From: Lachnospiraceae bacterium
Lineage (GTDB): Bacteria; Bacillota; Clostridia; Lachnospirales; Lachnospiraceae
NCBI GenBank assembly: GCA_017651385.1
Contig: JAGCCY010000071.1
Location: 1 to 6,963, forward strand
Length of the DNA: 6,963 nucleotides
Reading direction: 5' to 3'
The notes below the pieces were generated by a model. It was not told where the DNA came from. It did no database searches and was given only the letters and a program-made list of their open reading frames with translations. Each line of letters opens with the position of its first letter. The stretch's first letter is position 1. Of this stretch, positions 5,178-6,963 are shown in pieces. A program made the position numbers and the translations under genes.

Positions 5178-6221
5178 ATGGCTGACCTTAACGAGTTAAC
5201 CGAGAAACTGTCAAATATAAGGCAGGAGATCACCGAAGAATTAAAAAAGATAGAAAGTTCTCAGGGAGCTTTTGAGTACAAGAAGAGCATTATGGACTCA
5301 AAGACCGGAAAGATCGGTTCGCTTATGAGAGAAATGGGCAAGATCCCCAACGAGCTCAAAGCCGAATACGGTAAGAAGGTAAATGAGATAAAGAACTGGG
5401 CTGCCGAAGAGTTTGAAGGTTTTGAGAAGAAACTTAAGGAAGCCGAGCTTAAAAAGCGTTACGAAAGCGAGAAGATCGATGTTACCATGCCCGCAAAGAT
5501 GCAAAAGAAGGGCAATCTTCATCCCAATACCCAGGTAAGGAATCAGCTCGTCGATATTTTCGGTTCCATGGGCTTTAATATCTATGAAGGAAGAGAGATA
5601 GAGACCGATTATTATAACTTTACGGCTCTTAATATACCTAAGGACCATCCCGCAAGAGATATGCAGGATACATTCTATTTAAGCCCTGAATTTTTGCTCC
5701 GTACCCAGACAAGTTCCGGTCAGGTCCATGTCATGGAAGAGAATAAGCCTCCGATCAAGATCATATCTCCCGGTAAGGTGTTCCGTTCCGACGATGATGC
5801 AACGCATTCACCGATGTTTTCTCAGATGGAAGGCCTTGTTGTTGACAAGGGTATAACACTTTGCGACTTAAAGGGTATGCTCGATCTTTTTGTGCAGAAG
5901 ATCTTCGGCGAAGGTACGAGCACAAGACTCCGTCCTTCGTATTTCCCCTTCACGGAGCCTTCTGTTGAGGTTGATGTAAGCTGTTTCCAGTGTAAAGGAA
6001 AAGGCTGCAAACTCTGTAAGGGAACCGGCTGGATCGAGGTCCTTGGTGCCGGCGTCGTAAATAAGAAGGTCCTTGAAGACTGCGGGATCGACAGTGACGT
6101 TTACAGCGGTATCGCATTCGGTATCGGTATTGAGAGAATAGCAATGCTCAAATACGGTATCAACAATATAAAATTACTCTTCGAGTCCGATCTTCGCGTA
6201 CTCGATCAGATAGATGACTAA
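5178..6221 (+). CDS. pheS: Phenylalanine-tRNA ligase alpha subunit (EC 6.1.1.20)
   Basis: A 347-residue protein, the usual length for Firmicutes PheS. With PheT it forms the cytosolic alpha2-beta2 enzyme that activates Phe and charges tRNA-Phe; the alpha subunit holds the class II active site. The N-terminal roughly 90 residues are charged and helical, the tRNA-contacting coiled-coil arm. The catalytic core follows: motif 1 region around [19 protein letters not shown] (115-133), motif 2 [21 protein letters not shown] (199-219), and motif 3 [14 protein letters not shown] (314-327) with its Arg320. RTQTSSGQV (175-183) and the FTEPSVEVD stretch (258-266) are substrate-pocket segments. Cys269, Cys272, Cys277 and Cys280 form a small CxxC-x4-CxxC insert that Gram-positive PheS proteins often carry, perhaps for zinc. 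It is co-transcribed with pheT, 17 bp downstream. Confidence 0.98.
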   Translation: MADLNELTEKLSNIRQEITEELKKIESSQGAFEYKKSIMDSKTGKIGSLMREMGKIPNELKAEYGKKVNEIKNWAAEEFEGFEKKLKEAELKKRYESEKIDVTMPAKMQKKGNLHPNTQVRNQLVDIFGSMGFNIYEGREIETDYYNFTALNIPKDHPARDMQDTFYLSPEFLLRTQTSSGQVHVMEENKPPIKIISPGKVFRSDDDATHSPMFSQMEGLVVDKGITLCDLKGMLDLFVQKIFGEGTSTRLRPSYFPFTEPSVEVDVSCFQCKGKGCKLCKGTGWIEVLGAGVVNKKVLEDCGIDSDVYSGIAFGIGIERIAMLKYGINNIKLLFESDLRVLDQIDD

Positions 6222-6225
6222 AGGA

Positions 6226-6231
6226 AGGAGG
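6226..6231 (+). promoter_or_regulatory. pheT ribosome binding site
   Basis: AGGAGG seven bases before the ATG at 6239, confirming the pheT start in the 17-bp gap after pheS. Confidence 0.93.
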
Positions 6232-6238
6232 CTTTATT

Positions 6239-6963
6239 ATGTTAGTGCCCTTAAGCTGGTTAAAAGATTATGTGGATATAGATAATGTTACACCCGATGA
6301 ACTTGAGGAGAAGCTTTTTTCCTGCGGTTTTGAAGTAGAAGAAAAATATGAGGTCGGTCACGACATTTCAAATGTCGTTGTAGGCCTTGTAAAGACCTGT
6401 GAGCCCATAGAAGGAACACATCTTCATCTTTGTACGGTCGATGCCGGAAAGCACGGCACATTCCAGATCTGCTGCGGAGCAGACAATGTAGAGGCCGGAA
6501 AGAAGTTCCCTCTTGCACTTGTGGGTGCGACCGTTTATGCGACCGCAAAAGATCATAAGACCGTTGAAGGCGTTATGACCATCAATGCGGGCAAACTTCG
6601 CGGTTATGATTCTTTCGGCATGCTCTGCTCAGGTGTTGAGATAGGTGTTACCGAAGAGATGTATAAAGGAGCCGGATATAACGGTCTGCTCCTTCTTCCA
6701 GACGATTCCGTTCCCGGCGAGGACGTAAAGCCCATAGTCGGGATCGATGACTGGATATTTGATATATCGATCACCGCAAACAGGCCGGATTGCCAGAGCA
6801 TTTTCGGTATTGCGAGAGAAGTTGCCGCAGTACTTGAAAAGCCTGTTAAAGAGCCCGCACTTGATTATACGGAAACAGATGTAAAGAAGGACGGCTTTAA
6901 TGTAACGGTTGAAGCTCCCGATCTTTGCCCGAGATATATCTCTCACTATGTATATGATGTAAA
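6239..6963 (+). CDS. pheT: Phenylalanine-tRNA ligase beta subunit, N-terminal part, cut by window end
   Basis: The frame is open from ATG 6239 to the window end, giving 241 residues of a protein that is normally about 790-800 residues long. The start MLVPLSWLKDYVDID is typical of PheT. The oligonucleotide-binding-fold tRNA-binding domain covers about residues 43-155 (VGLVKTCEPI, CCGADNVEAGK, and the RGYDSFGMLCSG stretch at 121-132). It is followed by ITANRPDCQSIFGIAREVAA (178-197), the family segment usually seen as a TPNRxDCLS-like motif, and then the beginning of the B3/B4 region from about 215, which in complete PheT carries the editing site for misacylated Tyr-tRNA-Phe. The B5, core-like and anticodon-binding domains lie beyond the window. 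No frameshift or in-frame stop is seen. Confidence 0.97.
   Translation, partial: MLVPLSWLKDYVDIDNVTPDELEEKLFSCGFEVEEKYEVGHDISNVVVGLVKTCEPIEGTHLHLCTVDAGKHGTFQICCGADNVEAGKKFPLALVGATVYATAKDHKTVEGVMTINAGKLRGYDSFGMLCSGVEIGVTEEMYKGAGYNGLLLLPDDSVPGEDVKPIVGIDDWIFDISITANRPDCQSIFGIAREVAAVLEKPVKEPALDYTETDVKKDGFNVTVEAPDLCPRYISHYVYDV

Noticed and set aside
5982..6017. Cys cluster in PheS (Cys269, 272, 277, 280) as a novel zinc insertion
   Set aside because: From family knowledge, many Gram-positive PheS proteins carry this CxxC-x4-CxxC insert; it is not new.

Overview
The window looks like ordinary chromosomal core sequence from a Gram-positive, low-to-mid-GC Clostridia-type bacterium, most likely a member of the Lachnospiraceae. 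This placement is an inference. It rests on the Firmicutes form of PheS with a four-cysteine insert, strong AGGAGG ribosome sites, consensus sigma-A-type promoters, short intergenic gaps and the style of the 6S RNA. All genes lie on the + strand. I see no insertion sequence, integrase, prophage gene, CRISPR array, tRNA or rRNA.

Positions 1-3860 look like one tightly packed operon: the C-terminal part of a CheY-like receiver domain (cut by the window edge), a small three-helix membrane protein of unknown function, deoxyribose-phosphate aldolase (deoC), a long three-domain Xaa-Pro aminopeptidase, and tRNA pseudouridine synthase TruA. The first three genes overlap (14 bp, then a 4-bp ATGA overlap). 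The others are separated by 5 bp and 1 bp. I see no convincing promoter or terminator inside this block.

Positions 3861-4101 hold a non-coding RNA gene with its own promoter (TTGTTT, 17 bp, TATAAT with extended -10) and a strong intrinsic terminator. Its ends pair into a long interrupted closing stem, followed by a large asymmetric open bubble and an upper hairpin arm. This is the 6S RNA (SsrS) architecture, the promoter mimic that binds housekeeping RNA polymerase. The truA operon probably also ends at this terminator.

Positions 4139-5035 encode a YihY/BrkB-family integral membrane protein. It starts only 37 bp after the 6S terminator and has no clear promoter of its own.

Positions 5039-6963 form the phenylalanyl-tRNA synthetase operon: a perfect consensus promoter (TTGACA, 17 bp, TATAAT), a roughly 100-nt leader, pheS, then pheT running off the window. 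The leader contains a strong intrinsic terminator 23 bp before pheS and an upstream segment that could pair with part of it. A very short aromatic-residue-rich reading frame ends inside that segment. It is too short for a T-box and lacks the T-box antiterminator consensus, so it looks like a different attenuation device, or a small RNA gene with read-through. This leader is the most interesting item here. I did not find a clearly novel multi-gene system.
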